The translations under genes and the position numbers were made by a program. Of a stretch of 64,000 bases of DNA, positions 19,221 through 27,789 are shown one piece after another; the stretch's first letter is position 1; each line of letters starts with the position of its first letter. Origin of the DNA: DAISKN01 sp963716925. Lineage in GTDB: Bacteria > Acidobacteriota > Vicinamibacteria > Marinacidobacterales > SMYC01. Location of the stretch: the NCBI GenBank assembly GCA_963716925.1, contig CAVQUX010000015.1, positions 469,266 through 533,265 on the forward strand, written 5' to 3'. The notes under the pieces were generated by a model. It was given only the letters and a program-made list of their open reading frames with translations, made no database searches and had not been told where the DNA came from.

Positions 19221-19808
19221 TCAGCTCTGGCGTTTTCTCCTGTACCCGACGATGTGCACCAGCCCCCATCCGAGCACGAAGAGCATGGAGGGTTCGGGAA
19301 TAAAGAGGATTTCGTTGAGGCCGAACGCTGGGCTGACTCCTGATGCTCCTCGACCCTGGTACTCCATCCGTAAACGAGCCCACTCCGTGTCGACTGAAGC
19401 AAACGGAATGATGATGGGCTTTGGATAGTTGGGTGTGTCTCCTGGTAGGCTCGCAAGCGTAGTCCAGGTGCCGTCGAATCCGTCCGTGGTGTCGGAGCTC
19501 CACTGCACGTCGAGTTCCCCGGCGGTCCAGACATCAAGCGGGTTGATAAACCACAGGCCCACCGCCTGGAGCGACGTGGTGGCCTTGAAGTGGTACGCGA
19601 GGATGTTGACAGCTCCCAGCGGGATGTCGTTCACGCCATGCCACTGTGTATCGAGATCTCTGTCGATCGTGCGCTCTGGGCCTGCGGGGAACGGACAGGT
19701 TGTGCAGTAGTCACCGGTGACTGTGATCAATTCAGGCGGGATGACGGAAGCGGTGGCGTTGGCTGCTACCAGTACGCCGATGATGCCGAAGACAAGTTGC
19801 GTCCGCAC
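19221..19808 (-). CDS. PEP-CTERM protein with discoidin-like body
   Basis: About 195 residues from the GTG at 19808, which follows AAGGGGA at reasonable spacing and starts a signal peptide (RTQLVFGIIGVLVAANATAS). The body (ERTIDRDLDTQWHG, YHFKATTSLQAVGLWFINP, WTTLASLPGD) resembles an F5/8 type C / discoidin carbohydrate-binding sandwich. The end is IPEPSMLFVLGWGLVHIVGY and a basic tail: motif, helix and arginines of the PEP-CTERM signal. It follows the neighbouring PEP-CTERM gene by 22 bases on the same strand, so the two are probably one transcript. Confidence 0.8.
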   Translation of the reverse strand: MRTQLVFGIIGVLVAANATASVIPPELITVTGDYCTTCPFPAGPERTIDRDLDTQWHGVNDIPLGAVNILAYHFKATTSLQAVGLWFINPLDVWTAGELDVQWSSDTTDGFDGTWTTLASLPGDTPNYPKPIIIPFASVDTEWARLRMEYQGRGASGVSPAFGLNEILFIPEPSMLFVLGWGLVHIVGYRRKRQS

Positions 19809-19830
19809 AACCTGGTTCCCCTTTTTTCGG

Positions 19831-20439
19831 TCAACGGCGGGAGCGACGAAGACACCCAACAAACCCCATGGCCAGAAGCAGTGCCAAGCCGGGCTCTGGA
19901 ACCAGGTCCACTGTGAAATTGTCGAAGCTGAACCCGTTTCCTGCGACATAGACAACGGAGAAGGGATCGCCCGCCGCCAGGAAGATATCGCCGAGAGACT
20001 GCAATCCAGTGCTGGTGATGTCGATGCTCGGCTCGCCGGTGATGTCGATTCGTCCCTCGTCCAATGAGCCGAAGATGGATACCGAGAGGTTCCTCAAGAT
20101 CACATCGCGGTCAAACACGATCTGAACCGATTCCCCCGTACAGCCGCCGTCGATCTGGGAGGACTCTTCCATCCCTCCGCAGGTCGTGTTGACGACGTTG
20201 ATGCCGAAGGACGAGGCGGTTCGATTCAGAAAGAGATCCCGCAGCGGAGGTTCGTTGAAGGTCGATGGCAGCGCGGTGAGCGTCGCTGTCAGCCCATCCT
20301 CGGTCAGGCTGAACGAGTTCACCTCGTCGACGTTCTCGATCTCCGGCGCTCGGAGGTCGAAGAAGATCGGCGCGGCGAATGATGCGGAGGGGATCAGCAA
20401 ACCAAGGGCGAGAGTAATGCGAGTGAGGACGGTCTTCAC
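19831..20439 (-). CDS. PEP-CTERM exported protein
   Basis: 202 residues from the GTG at 20439, chosen because AAGGAGG stands just upstream and the following residues (KTVLTRITLALGLLIPSASFA) form a signal peptide. The longer frame to 20598 has no such site. The body has a short cysteine pair (TTCGGMEESSQIDGGC) and strands ending FSFDNFTVDL, directly before VPEPGLALLLAMGFVGCLRRS, a full PEP-CTERM signal. It is first in a two-gene unit with the discoidin-like PEP-CTERM gene. The role is unknown beyond cell-surface location. Confidence 0.8.
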   Translation of the reverse strand: MKTVLTRITLALGLLIPSASFAAPIFFDLRAPEIENVDEVNSFSLTEDGLTATLTALPSTFNEPPLRDLFLNRTASSFGINVVNTTCGGMEESSQIDGGCTGESVQIVFDRDVILRNLSVSIFGSLDEGRIDITGEPSIDITSTGLQSLGDIFLAAGDPFSVVYVAGNGFSFDNFTVDLVPEPGLALLLAMGFVGCLRRSRR

Positions 20440-20793
20440 AGCAGCCTCCTTATTCGAAATCGCCTGCCGAACGGCATTGGGGGCTGCCGCGAATAGGCTT
20501 GCAGTATTACTTCCTTCCTTTTGCCAACGGGTCAACGGAGTACCTGTCAAAGTTGACGACCGCCGATTCATAGAAGCATCGAGACGGTCCCCTCGCAAGC
20601 CCCTTCCGCAACTCCGGTGTCGCCACCGGGGGCGGTTCCCGATACGGCATAGGAAAATTCCTGATGAATTTGTAGGCGTCTAACTGTGTTGGTGGAAAAT
20701 TGCCATTTCTTTGGCTGGGCAGGTGAAATCCTTTCTCCAATCCGTCATATACAGAAGAGACCTCGAGAGAACGCGTAAATAACCCAAGACGAC
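20440..20793. other. Divergent intergenic region
   Basis: About 350 bases between the divergent PEP-CTERM and SGNH hydrolase genes, which must hold both promoters. I see the AAGGAGG site of the PEP-CTERM gene but no promoter or structure good enough to annotate. Confidence 0.4.
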
Positions 20794-21810
20794 ATGACAT
20801 CTAGGCACAAGGCCACACCCACGCGAAGACGTTCGCCGCACACTCCGGGAATTGCGTCGGCGGTCGCGCGGGGTCGCGCGCAGGCGGAAGAGATTGTCGC
20901 GTTCCGCACTAAGCAACGGAGGAAGCGGGCGCGCGTCATCGCTGCGCACCCGGCCTTGGGGCAGGACCTTCAACCACGCCGAATCCCGGCGCGCACGCTC
21001 AGCGCTTTAGGGCCCCGGGGGTCCACCGGCATCCTGATCGCCGAAGGTGACTCCTGGTTCGATTACCCGATGAATGACGTCTTGCGCGTGCTTGAGGACG
21101 ACCATGGCTACGATGTCGAGTCCGTGGCCCACTGGGGCGACTGCGTCGAAGACATGGCGTATTCCGGAGGACAGTTCGAGGAGTTCGCGCGTCGACTGGA
21201 AAAACTACTACGCCGGGGCCGCGTCCCTGACGCGATACTCATCTCCGGCGGAGGCAATGACATCGCAGGAAAAGAGTTTGCAGTGATCCTGAACCACGCG
21301 GCCTCTGGGCTTTCCCCTATCAATCAGGACGTGGTGCGCGGAGTAGTCGATGTGCGCCTCCGTGACGCGTACGCCTTCTTGATCGGTGGCCTGACACAGA
21401 TTTCCCGGCGATATCTCAACCAGCCGATCGAAACCCTGATACATGGCTACGACTACCCAGTGCCAGATGGGCGCGGGTTCTTGGGAGGCTGGGGGCTATT
21501 TCCAGGCCCGTGGCTGCAGCCCGGTTTCCGTAAGAAGGGTCACTCGGACCCATCTAGCAACGCTAGAGTCATGCGACAACTCATCGACTCTTTTAACGAG
21601 ATGTTGATGAAGGTCAGCGCTGCCCCGCAATTCGGGCACGTGCACTACGTCGATCTACGCGGGACTCTGGCGACGGATGAAACATACAGGGAGGACTGGG
21701 CCAACGAACTGCACCCCACGGGGCGCGGCTTTGCGGCTGTGACCGCCAAGTTCGCATTGGTCCTTGCCAGACTTCCAAGGCGGCCTCTCGCTGCTGATGG
21801 GGATTCGTAG
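20794..21810 (+). CDS. SGNH/GDSL-type hydrolase, cytoplasmic form
   Basis: 338 residues, intact frame. After a basic, probably disordered N-terminus come the SGNH blocks: GILIAEGDSWFDYP (catalytic Ser86, block I), a conserved glycine region (VAHWGDCVEDMAYSGGQ), ISGGGNDIAG (block III Asn) and NELHPTGRGF (block V His). No signal peptide is visible. Family members cleave esters of lipids or sugars. Immediate downstream neighbours on the same strand are a zincin protease (85 bases away) and a small unknown protein, which suggests a functional group. The ATG at 20794 lacks a strong ribosome site; a slightly later start is possible. Confidence 0.8.
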   Translation: MTSRHKATPTRRRSPHTPGIASAVARGRAQAEEIVAFRTKQRRKRARVIAAHPALGQDLQPRRIPARTLSALGPRGSTGILIAEGDSWFDYPMNDVLRVLEDDHGYDVESVAHWGDCVEDMAYSGGQFEEFARRLEKLLRRGRVPDAILISGGGNDIAGKEFAVILNHAASGLSPINQDVVRGVVDVRLRDAYAFLIGGLTQISRRYLNQPIETLIHGYDYPVPDGRGFLGGWGLFPGPWLQPGFRKKGHSDPSSNARVMRQLIDSFNEMLMKVSAAPQFGHVHYVDLRGTLATDETYREDWANELHPTGRGFAAVTAKFALVLARLPRRPLAADGDS

Positions 21811-21894
21811 TGTCCCCGAGTGATGCCGGACGGCGTCATTCCTCATCCTGGAAGAGGTCTTAGCAATGCTGGTTATCCTCGAAAGGAGCATCCC

Positions 21895-23020
21895 GTGCCA
21901 ATAAACTTCATCCCCAATGATCCCCTTGCCGGGATTCGTTCCAATGCGCCAAAAAACACCGAGGCGGAACCGCGCCGCAAACAAGGCAGGGTTCAATTTC
22001 TTCGCTGTCGCGCCCCAAGGACTCTTTCAGGTCGGTACACCGGGATTTCTCTTCTGGCAATGCCGAGAAGCTGCATTGACCTCCGTCCAAGTCTGGGAGG
22101 AATTGCACCAGTCACTAACGAGTTGGGCGGCGGAGGCCACCAATCCCAAGAAGCTGAAGCTAGTTCAGGACGGCGGCGATGACTTGAATGCGTTCTACGA
22201 CCGCGAGCACCTCGCCTTCTTTCATCACACGACTGGAACCCACACCACATTCTCCGGCGCGAGTACCGACGTCGTAGCGCACGAAGCGGGACACGCGTTC
22301 CTGGACCTCTTGCGCCCGGAACTGTTCGTTAGCAATGTGACTGAGCATGGCGCGTTCCACGAAGCCTTTGGCGACTGCATCGCGATCCTGGTGGCCTTAT
22401 TCGACAAGGCTACGCGCAAGGCCCTTCTCGCCTTGTCGCCAAACCTCGGTGCGGCGAACTTCGTCGAATCCACGGCCGAGGATCTGTCCGATGGCGTGCG
22501 TCGGGCGCTTGGGGCCAGCCATCCTGCTGCCAAGCCGAGACGAGCTTTGAATACGTTTCAGTTTCAGCTGCCGACAAGCCTACCCACGTCTGGACCGCCG
22601 GACCGGTTGACGTCTGAGATCCACAGCTTCGGACGCATCTTCAGCGGCTGCTTCTATGACACGATCAGGAACATCTTCAACGAACTTCCTGGGGCTAAGA
22701 ATGAAGCCGCGCTGTTAAAAGCCGCGAAGACCACCGGAAAGCTGCTGGTCAAGGGCGCCACCCAGGCGCCGCTGAGCGTTCGGTTCTTCCAATCGGTCGG
22801 ACGCGCGATGGTACTTGCCGACGATGCGGTCAATGGCGGTGCGAACCGCTCAGCGATCGGCCAAGCATTTACTGGACACGGTGTCCACCTTGGCTCTTCG
22901 GGTGCGCTTCTGCCAAGAGCCAGTCTCGCCGGCAAAGCGCCCAAACCAGGCAAGGCAGCTGCAAAAGTGAGTCCCGCCACAATCGAGAGATCTACGTCAG
23001 CGCATACACCCGTCACCTGA
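21895..23020 (+). CDS. Zincin metallopeptidase, gluzincin type (frameshift near N-terminus)
   Basis: About 375 residues. GTG at 21895 follows AAAGGAG and reads MPINFIPNDPLAGIRSN, then the frame changes near 21985 and continues as NKAGFNFFAVAPQGLF. The protease core has VVAHEAGHAFLD (HExxH zinc site) and, 26 residues on, HEAFGD, whose glutamate fits the third zinc ligand of thermolysin/fungalysin-type gluzincins. FGRIFSGCFYDTI and GANRSAIGQAFTGHG in the C-terminal part also fit such enzymes. No signal peptide or propeptide is visible, which is unusual for a thermolysin relative. It sits between the SGNH hydrolase and a small unknown protein. Confidence 0.65.
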
Positions 23021-23033
23021 CGCCAAATTCTCG

Positions 23034-23438
23034 ATGACACCGATCACCCTAGGTGCGGTACGGGCCGTCGAGCTGGTGCATCACAGAGCCGTGTCGCTCA
23101 GCGGGCTATCCGAGCAACTTAAAGGTGTGGTGGCCATGGCTCCGGAGGCGATCGTTGTCGGCAGATCAGGAGGGACCGCCGCGGCGTTTAGCACGATGCC
23201 CGACGAGTCGACAACAACGGACGAAGTCACTAAATTCGTGCAGACGCTCTTGGCGCACGGCCGGATCGACTTCAGCAAGACGAAGGCCCCGAAACCCAAG
23301 AGCGCGCTGGCGTTGGGCGCCGTAGGAGCACTGGAGAAAACTAAGCCTCCCAAGCTAACAAGCCCGTCGACTCATCGTATCGTCACGAAGGGTAGGAAGA
23401 AGACTTTGGTCAGAATTAGGTTTCTCTGCAGACGCTAG
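23034..23438 (+). CDS. Small unknown protein with a KFVQTL segment, paralogous to the next gene
   Basis: 134 residues, start ATG at 23034, 13 bases after the zincin stop, so likely in one transcript with it. Not recognised. The C-terminal half has DEVTKFVQTLLAHGRIDF and THRIVTKGRKKTLVRIRF. Both segments have counterparts in the convergent neighbouring gene (EEASKFVQTLEDN, THQIETLPDGTKRLTRKRF). The N-terminal half (VELVHHRAVSLSGLSEQLKG) has no counterpart. Soluble, no signal peptide. The adjacency to a protease suggests a substrate, inhibitor or partner, which is only a guess. Confidence 0.55.
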   Translation: MTPITLGAVRAVELVHHRAVSLSGLSEQLKGVVAMAPEAIVVGRSGGTAAAFSTMPDESTTTDEVTKFVQTLLAHGRIDFSKTKAPKPKSALALGAVGALEKTKPPKLTSPSTHRIVTKGRKKTLVRIRFLCRR

Positions 23439-23453
23439 GACACTCCCACGGGC

Positions 23454-23726
23454 TCAGGTAATGCTGAACCGCTTTCGCGTCAATCGCTTGGTCCCGTCGG
23501 GGAGCGTCTCAATCTGGTGAGTCGTGCCGGGAGAGAGCGGCCCTGGCCCGTGCGCTAGTTGATGGTTGTCTTCAAGAGTCTGAACGAATTTCGACGCCTC
23601 CTCAATCAGCTCATGGTCCGGCTCGCCGCTATCCGGCACCTCGACGTCAACACTCCGACGTTTGCCATCGCTCACGTAGGACACATGCAGCAACTTTGTC
23701 TTGCTCTGGCTCTTTTTGGGTTTCAT
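23454..23726 (-). CDS. Small unknown protein with a KFVQTL segment
   Basis: 90 residues, ATG at 23726, convergent with the preceding small gene and only 15 bases from it. The N-terminus (MKPKKSQSKTKLLHVSYVSDG) is basic and is followed by an acidic stretch (VDVEVPDSGEPDHELIEEAS). KFVQTLEDN and THQIETLPDGTKRLTRKRF match the neighbour. Not recognised as a known family. No membrane segment. A tail-to-tail paralogous pair beside a protease is unusual. Confidence 0.55.
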   Translation of the reverse strand: MKPKKSQSKTKLLHVSYVSDGKRRSVDVEVPDSGEPDHELIEEASKFVQTLEDNHQLAHGPGPLSPGTTHQIETLPDGTKRLTRKRFSIT

Positions 23727-23902
23727 GTCAAACTTTACCCTTCCCTATTATCGCGCAGCGGCGTACAGAGCCCAAGTGGAGTTCTATTCTTGGTCCTTTG
23801 TAGAACGGTTGGAGGTTAGGTCGCTCCAAAAAAACGATATCACTCCGAGCTTGACCGCAGTGCGTAGATGGAGATGCATCTATTCGTGACATGGAGGTAT
23901 CG

Positions 23903-25001
23903 ATGAGGACGCTTCCACTATTGCTAGTTGCCATCCTTTCCTTGTTTCCTGTTGATCTAGGAGCGCAATCCGAGACCTCGGACAATCAGCTCTTCATCCA
24001 GAAGGAAGTTAATCTCCGTCAGTCCGCGAGCATCGACTCCACGTCCCTAGGTTTGGTAGAGCCCGGCACCCTCGCCACGCGATTAGAGGACGCCCCTGTG
24101 GCAGGGTTTGTACACATTAGACGGAAGAAGGTAATGAAGGATGGGTGGCCGAAAGCTTCGTGGCTTCCTACCAGGCCCTAGAACTACGCCGCCAGCTTGA
24201 GGAGCTCCCGGAGTTCGACGTTCTCGGCAGCGGCGTATTCGAATCGTTCTCAGTTAGGGCGTTGAAATGTCCGAAAACGCTGCTCTCCTGCCCAGCTGTG
24301 GGATGCACTACCGATTCAGACCGCAAGCAGTTCAACAGGGCGAAACGGTTTTTTCCAAAGACAACAGTGCCACCGAAACGCCTGACGTTTGATCTCCTGC
24401 GGAAACTACAGGCAGCAACCAACGCCCGTGGCGTGCCGCAAGGCAGCCCGCCAAATGGTGATGAACGCAAGCGGCTCAAGAACATTGAGATCGAAAACGA
24501 AACTTACTCTCAAGGCGATTATGTAGAACTCATCGGTTACGTAGCATCTGACAGAGACGTTACTTGCGGTGGAATTGAGTCGGTGAACTGTAAACTGTCA
24601 AACAGCGGCATACAGGTAGGCCCATGCGACAAAACTGATATTCACGTTCCTTTGGTTGAAATCGACACGCATGACCAGTGGAAATCCGTCGTTGCGGAAC
24701 CCATCGCCCAGGGACGGCCAGGTACCAACGGTACTGTTCTCGTGGTAAGAGTGTCAGCGTATGGACGCCCCCCTTTTTTGACAGTTTAAAGGAGGATGGG
24801 ACGCTACTGCGTGTCCGAGGCGGGCTGTTCTATGATGGCGAGCATTTGGTAAACAAGAACCCCAGCGCGCCGAAGGGCTCCGAGCCCAAGCGCATCACGC
24901 TGTGGGAGATTCATCCAGTGACTGAAATTCTAACCTGCACCCACGAGGAGTGCGACCCAGATAACGAAGACCACTGGATTCGTGTGGGCGAAGTGAACTG
25001 A
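23903..25001 (+). CDS. Secreted SH3b-domain protein with C-terminal WEIHPV motif (frameshifted)
   Basis: About 365 residues. Start ATG at 23903; the earlier ATG at 23891 overlaps the GGAGGT ribosome site and is rejected. MRTLPLLLVAILSLFPVDLGAQ is a signal peptide. Residues about 30-85 form a bacterial SH3 domain (LFIQKEVNLRQSASIDSTS). The frame changes near 24140 and near 24755. The joined product continues with cysteine-containing stretches (LKCPKTLLSCPAVGC) and ends in LRVRGGLFYDGEHLVN, ITLWEIHPVTEI and a CTHEEC pair. I recall secreted proteins ending in SWEIHPV-type motifs, but they have no assigned role. The SH3 part may bind cell-wall peptides. Confidence 0.6.
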
Positions 25002-25219
25002 GAATTTCTTGTCCATCAGCGGCTCTTTTCTCGGTCGACTGCACCGCCTCCTTGATCCGCTACCGGCATAATGGGAGTCCTCCGGTTGTCATCGTTTTGT
25101 GCGCGAACTGCGCGGCTCTTGATCGAGAGCGGGTGAAGGCGTTCGTCGTTATACCAACGGATCTGACCTGCTCCTTTTCTACAACAACCCCGAAGCAGAA
25201 GACCCGTGAGACATGGCCA

Positions 25220-26045
25220 TCAGGCGACGCGATTCCGTGCAAACTCGGCGGGCGTTAGATTGCCGAGTGAGCTATGGGGTCGCGCCGTGTTGTAATCCTG
25301 GCGCCATTGTTCGATCGTGCGCTGGGCGTCCGCCAGGTTGACGAACCAGTGCTGGTTGAGACACTCGTCTCGAAACCGACCGTTGAAACTTTCTACGAAC
25401 GCGTTCTGCGTCGGCTTTCCCGGGTCGATGAACCGGAGCTCGACGCCATGCGCATAGGCCCAGGCGTCGAGAAGACGGCCGCGAAATTCGGGACCGTTGT
25501 CGATGACGATCTGTCTCGGATAGCCGCGTTGCTTGAGCGACCGCGTCGAGGACACCAACCACCGCCGAGCCCGGCAACGACCTCGCCGCTTCGATCGCCA
25601 GCGCTTCACGACTGCAGTCGTCGACGACGTTGAGCGTTCGGAACCGGAGGGAATTGGCCAGCTGGTCCGACACGAAATCCATCGACCAGCGCTCATTCAC
25701 CGTATTCGGCTCGAGCAATGGTGTTCTGGTTTCACGCGATACCCGTTTGCGCTTCTTCGTTCGAAGTTTCAGTCGTTCAAGGCGATACAGACGGTAAACA
25801 CGCTTGGCGTTGACCAGATGACCTTCACGACGAAGCAGCACCCAGATACGGCGATAGCCGAACCGGGGGCGTTGCTCCGCCAGGGCTAGGATGCGTGTAC
25901 GGAGCACGCCACCGTCTTGGCGTCGACTCTCGTAGCGACAGGTTCCGAGGCTGAACTCCAGCGTCCTGCACGCACGACGTTGACTGACTCCGAAATCCTT
26001 CATCAGCCACGTCGCCGCCTCGCGCTTCACGGCAGGACTCACCAT
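25220..26045 (-). pseudogene. IS3-family transposase OrfB, broken by a frameshift
   Basis: DDE integrase-type transposase of about 275 residues. The N-terminal part (RRACRTLEFSLGTCRYES, RFGYRRIWVLLRREG) and first catalytic aspartate (WSMDFVSD) are in one frame. Near 25545 the frame changes and the rest (RGYPRQIVIDNGPEFRG with the second Asp, AFVESFNGRFRDE with the Glu, and YNTARPHSSLG) runs in another, ending at 25220. All DDE residues exist but not in one product. It overlaps orfA by 7 bases. The indel could be an inactivating mutation or a sequencing error. Confidence 0.75.
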
Positions 26046-26305
26046 TTTTTTGAGTTCACCGCCTTCAGCATCTGAATGTCCAGCGCCTGGTCGGCTACCA
26101 AACCTTTCAGACGACGGTTCTCATCCTCGAGTTGCTTCAGCCGCCGCGCATCCGGAACGTCCATCCCACCGAATTTTGCCCGCCACTTGTAGAACGTCGG
26201 GTTCGACATCCCGTGCTTGCGACATAGCTCCGTCACCGCTGTGCCCGCGTCCGCCTCTTTCAGGATCCCGATGATCTGCTCCTCCGTGAATCGCTTCCTC
26301 TTCAT
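26039..26305 (-). CDS. IS3-family transposase OrfA
   Basis: 88 residues, ATG at 26305 behind GAGGAG. MKRKRFTEEQIIGILKEAD and VTELCRKHGMSNPTFYKW form the helix-turn-helix of the HTH_21/IS3 OrfA family. The C-terminal LEDENRRLKGLVADQALDIQ is the leucine-zipper dimerisation region. It binds the element ends and, fused to OrfB by frameshifting, forms the active transposase. Confidence 0.85.
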   Translation of the reverse strand: MKRKRFTEEQIIGILKEADAGTAVTELCRKHGMSNPTFYKWRAKFGGMDVPDARRLKQLEDENRRLKGLVADQALDIQMLKAVNSKKW

Positions 26306-26629
26306 GGCCGCTCCTCTTCCCGGCCATTATCTCAGCTCACTTCTGCCTCCGGCTTGTCCTAGTTTTCGGGGAGCAGGTCGAATCCACTCTCGATCGCCTG
26401 TGGGAGTCTGGCCGGAAGGAAGCCTCCAGGCATCGACGGCTTCAACGGCCAGTAGCGATTCTTTCCGTGAATCTGCCAACCACCAAATGGAAAGCGAATT
26501 TGTCAGCGAGCCGCGAGCAGGGTAGGGAGGAGTGCTACGGGTCCGATCCGAGTAGGGACCGAAGGGTATCGATTCATGAACATTCGTCGAGGTGGAGTCC
26601 CGCTTGGCGCCTGGAATCATGGTGGAGTC

Positions 26630-26829
26630 GCCCGCTCGGCGCGCTCGCACCCTGAACTCCCCGCACCACCAGTTCTCGTAGACGAGCCGAGCTCGGTCGG
26701 CTGGCTCGCTTTCGGGTCGTAATAAAGGATGGGCGGGAATCGGCGGCACTTCCCTCGTGTGCTTCTCCCGTAGCTGGTTGAGCTTCGGACGAAGAAGACA
26801 CATCGCTCGCAGGCGGGAAGCTGGGGCAT
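26630..26829 (-). CDS. Small cysteine-cluster protein (frameshifted, end uncertain)
   Basis: The ATG at 26829 reads MPQLPACERCVFFVRSSTSY, then GKCRRFPPI. A frame change near 26695 gives ARLVYENWWCGEF. The pattern CxxC ... CRRxPP ... WCGE is one I know from small bacterial proteins thought to bind a metal. The product would be about 65 residues to the last cysteine. Where it ends is unclear, because the second frame stays open into the IS end at 26380. Function unknown; a metal-binding role is inference from the four cysteines. Confidence 0.4.
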
Positions 26830-27025
26830 TTAGAGAGGATACCTTGGACTCGCGTAGGTGTACATAGGGTGGTTGTTAACAGGGTGCGCCCCTCAGAAAG
26901 AGTTGATGGAGTCGGCTTTAGCCACCGGACGGTCTCGGACAAGGCGACGTGGACTTGCCGTCCGCGGCTATGCCGTTTGTTCCCAACCGTTTGGCGCCAT
27001 GTCCGCCGGTGCGAACGGCCCTTCG

Positions 27026-27052
27026 CTCCTTCTTAAACGAGGAAAGAAGGAG
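27026..27052. repeat. Perfect 9-bp hairpin in an intergenic region
   Basis: CTCCTTCTT (27026-27034) and AAGAAGGAG (27044-27052) with a 9-base loop, about 190 bases upstream of the STAS gene. There is no T-run. The rest of 26830-27241 holds nothing I recognise. Confidence 0.4.
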
Positions 27053-27241
27053 ATGATAGAAAGAGGTGTCTTACTGAGGGAAAATCGCCGTCCGAAGTGT
27101 CCGCTCGTCCGACCTGCGACCCCCCGCGATGAGTCCAAACCCCGGTCGTGAAGAAACTCTGACGCCCGGCGTCTCCTCGGCGCGCACTCGCCACGCGCTT
27201 TGGAATGATATGTTTTTGCCCATCGCCGGGGAGCTGCCCAA

Positions 27242-27595
27242 ATGCTGTTGATTCACGAACGGACTGTGGGCGACGTGACGATCTTGGATCTCGAAGGCAC
27301 GGTGCTCATCGACGGCTCCGACGAGCCCTACGAAACGATCGCGGATCTCATCAAGCGTGGGAGGCGCAAGGTCCTGCTAAACGTAGCCGGGGTGACGTAC
27401 TGGGACTCTGCGTGTCTGGGTCCGCTAGTGCGCAGCGGGACCACCCTCATGCGGGCAGGCGGCATTCTTCGGATTCTCAGCCCCCCGACGCAGCTCCGCA
27501 GTCTCTTGGAAAGCACCAAGTTGGCCGACGTCTTTCAGGTCTTCGACGATGAGGAAGCTGCTCTGCGCAGCTTCCGGGAGCCTGAGCGTGAATGA
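27242..27595 (+). CDS. STAS-domain protein (anti-sigma-factor antagonist type)
   Basis: 117 residues. The fold pattern is that of SpoIIAA/RsbV: ERTVGDVTILDLEGTVLIDGSDEP, VLLNVAGVTYWDSACLGPLV, and ALRSF at the end. The usual phosphorylation segment D-S-xG is here WDSACLG, which keeps the serine. In partner-switching pathways such proteins are phosphorylated by an anti-sigma kinase and reactivated by a PP2C phosphatase such as the RsbU-like gene at 17-19 kb. No anti-sigma kinase is adjacent, so the pairing is inference. Cytoplasmic. Confidence 0.8.
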   Translation: MLLIHERTVGDVTILDLEGTVLIDGSDEPYETIADLIKRGRRKVLLNVAGVTYWDSACLGPLVRSGTTLMRAGGILRILSPPTQLRSLLESTKLADVFQVFDDEEAALRSFREPERE

Positions 27596-27789
27596 GCCGA
27601 CAGCGGCAGGACATCGCGTGGTGTGGCGACTGTCCTGGGCGTTTCGTGCGCCAAAGCAAGGATTGTGGAGGAACCGGATGCCGAGGCCTTGGCGGGGACC
27701 ACTACCTCGGCCAAATCAGCTCCGTCGATTTCTACAGCAAGCGAAGACGCTGACCGACAACGAGGGCTACGTCCGGCTGCAGCCGCCAG

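Larger units (their letters stand above)
25164..26380 (-). mobile_element. IS3-family insertion sequence
   Basis: About 1,217 bases bounded by TGACCTGCTCC at 25164 and its inverse GGAGCAGGTC ending near 26380 (the last base differs). It holds the usual two reading frames, orfA and orfB, overlapping by a few bases as needed for programmed frameshifting. The flanking three to five bases (GGATC / AATCC) are not a direct repeat, so the target duplication has been lost or the ends have changed. Confidence 0.75.

Noticed and set aside
25130..25163. WYNDERLHPL on the minus strand beside the IS, like a transposase tail
   Set aside because: Only about ten residues match the theme and there is no extended frame; too short to support a second element.
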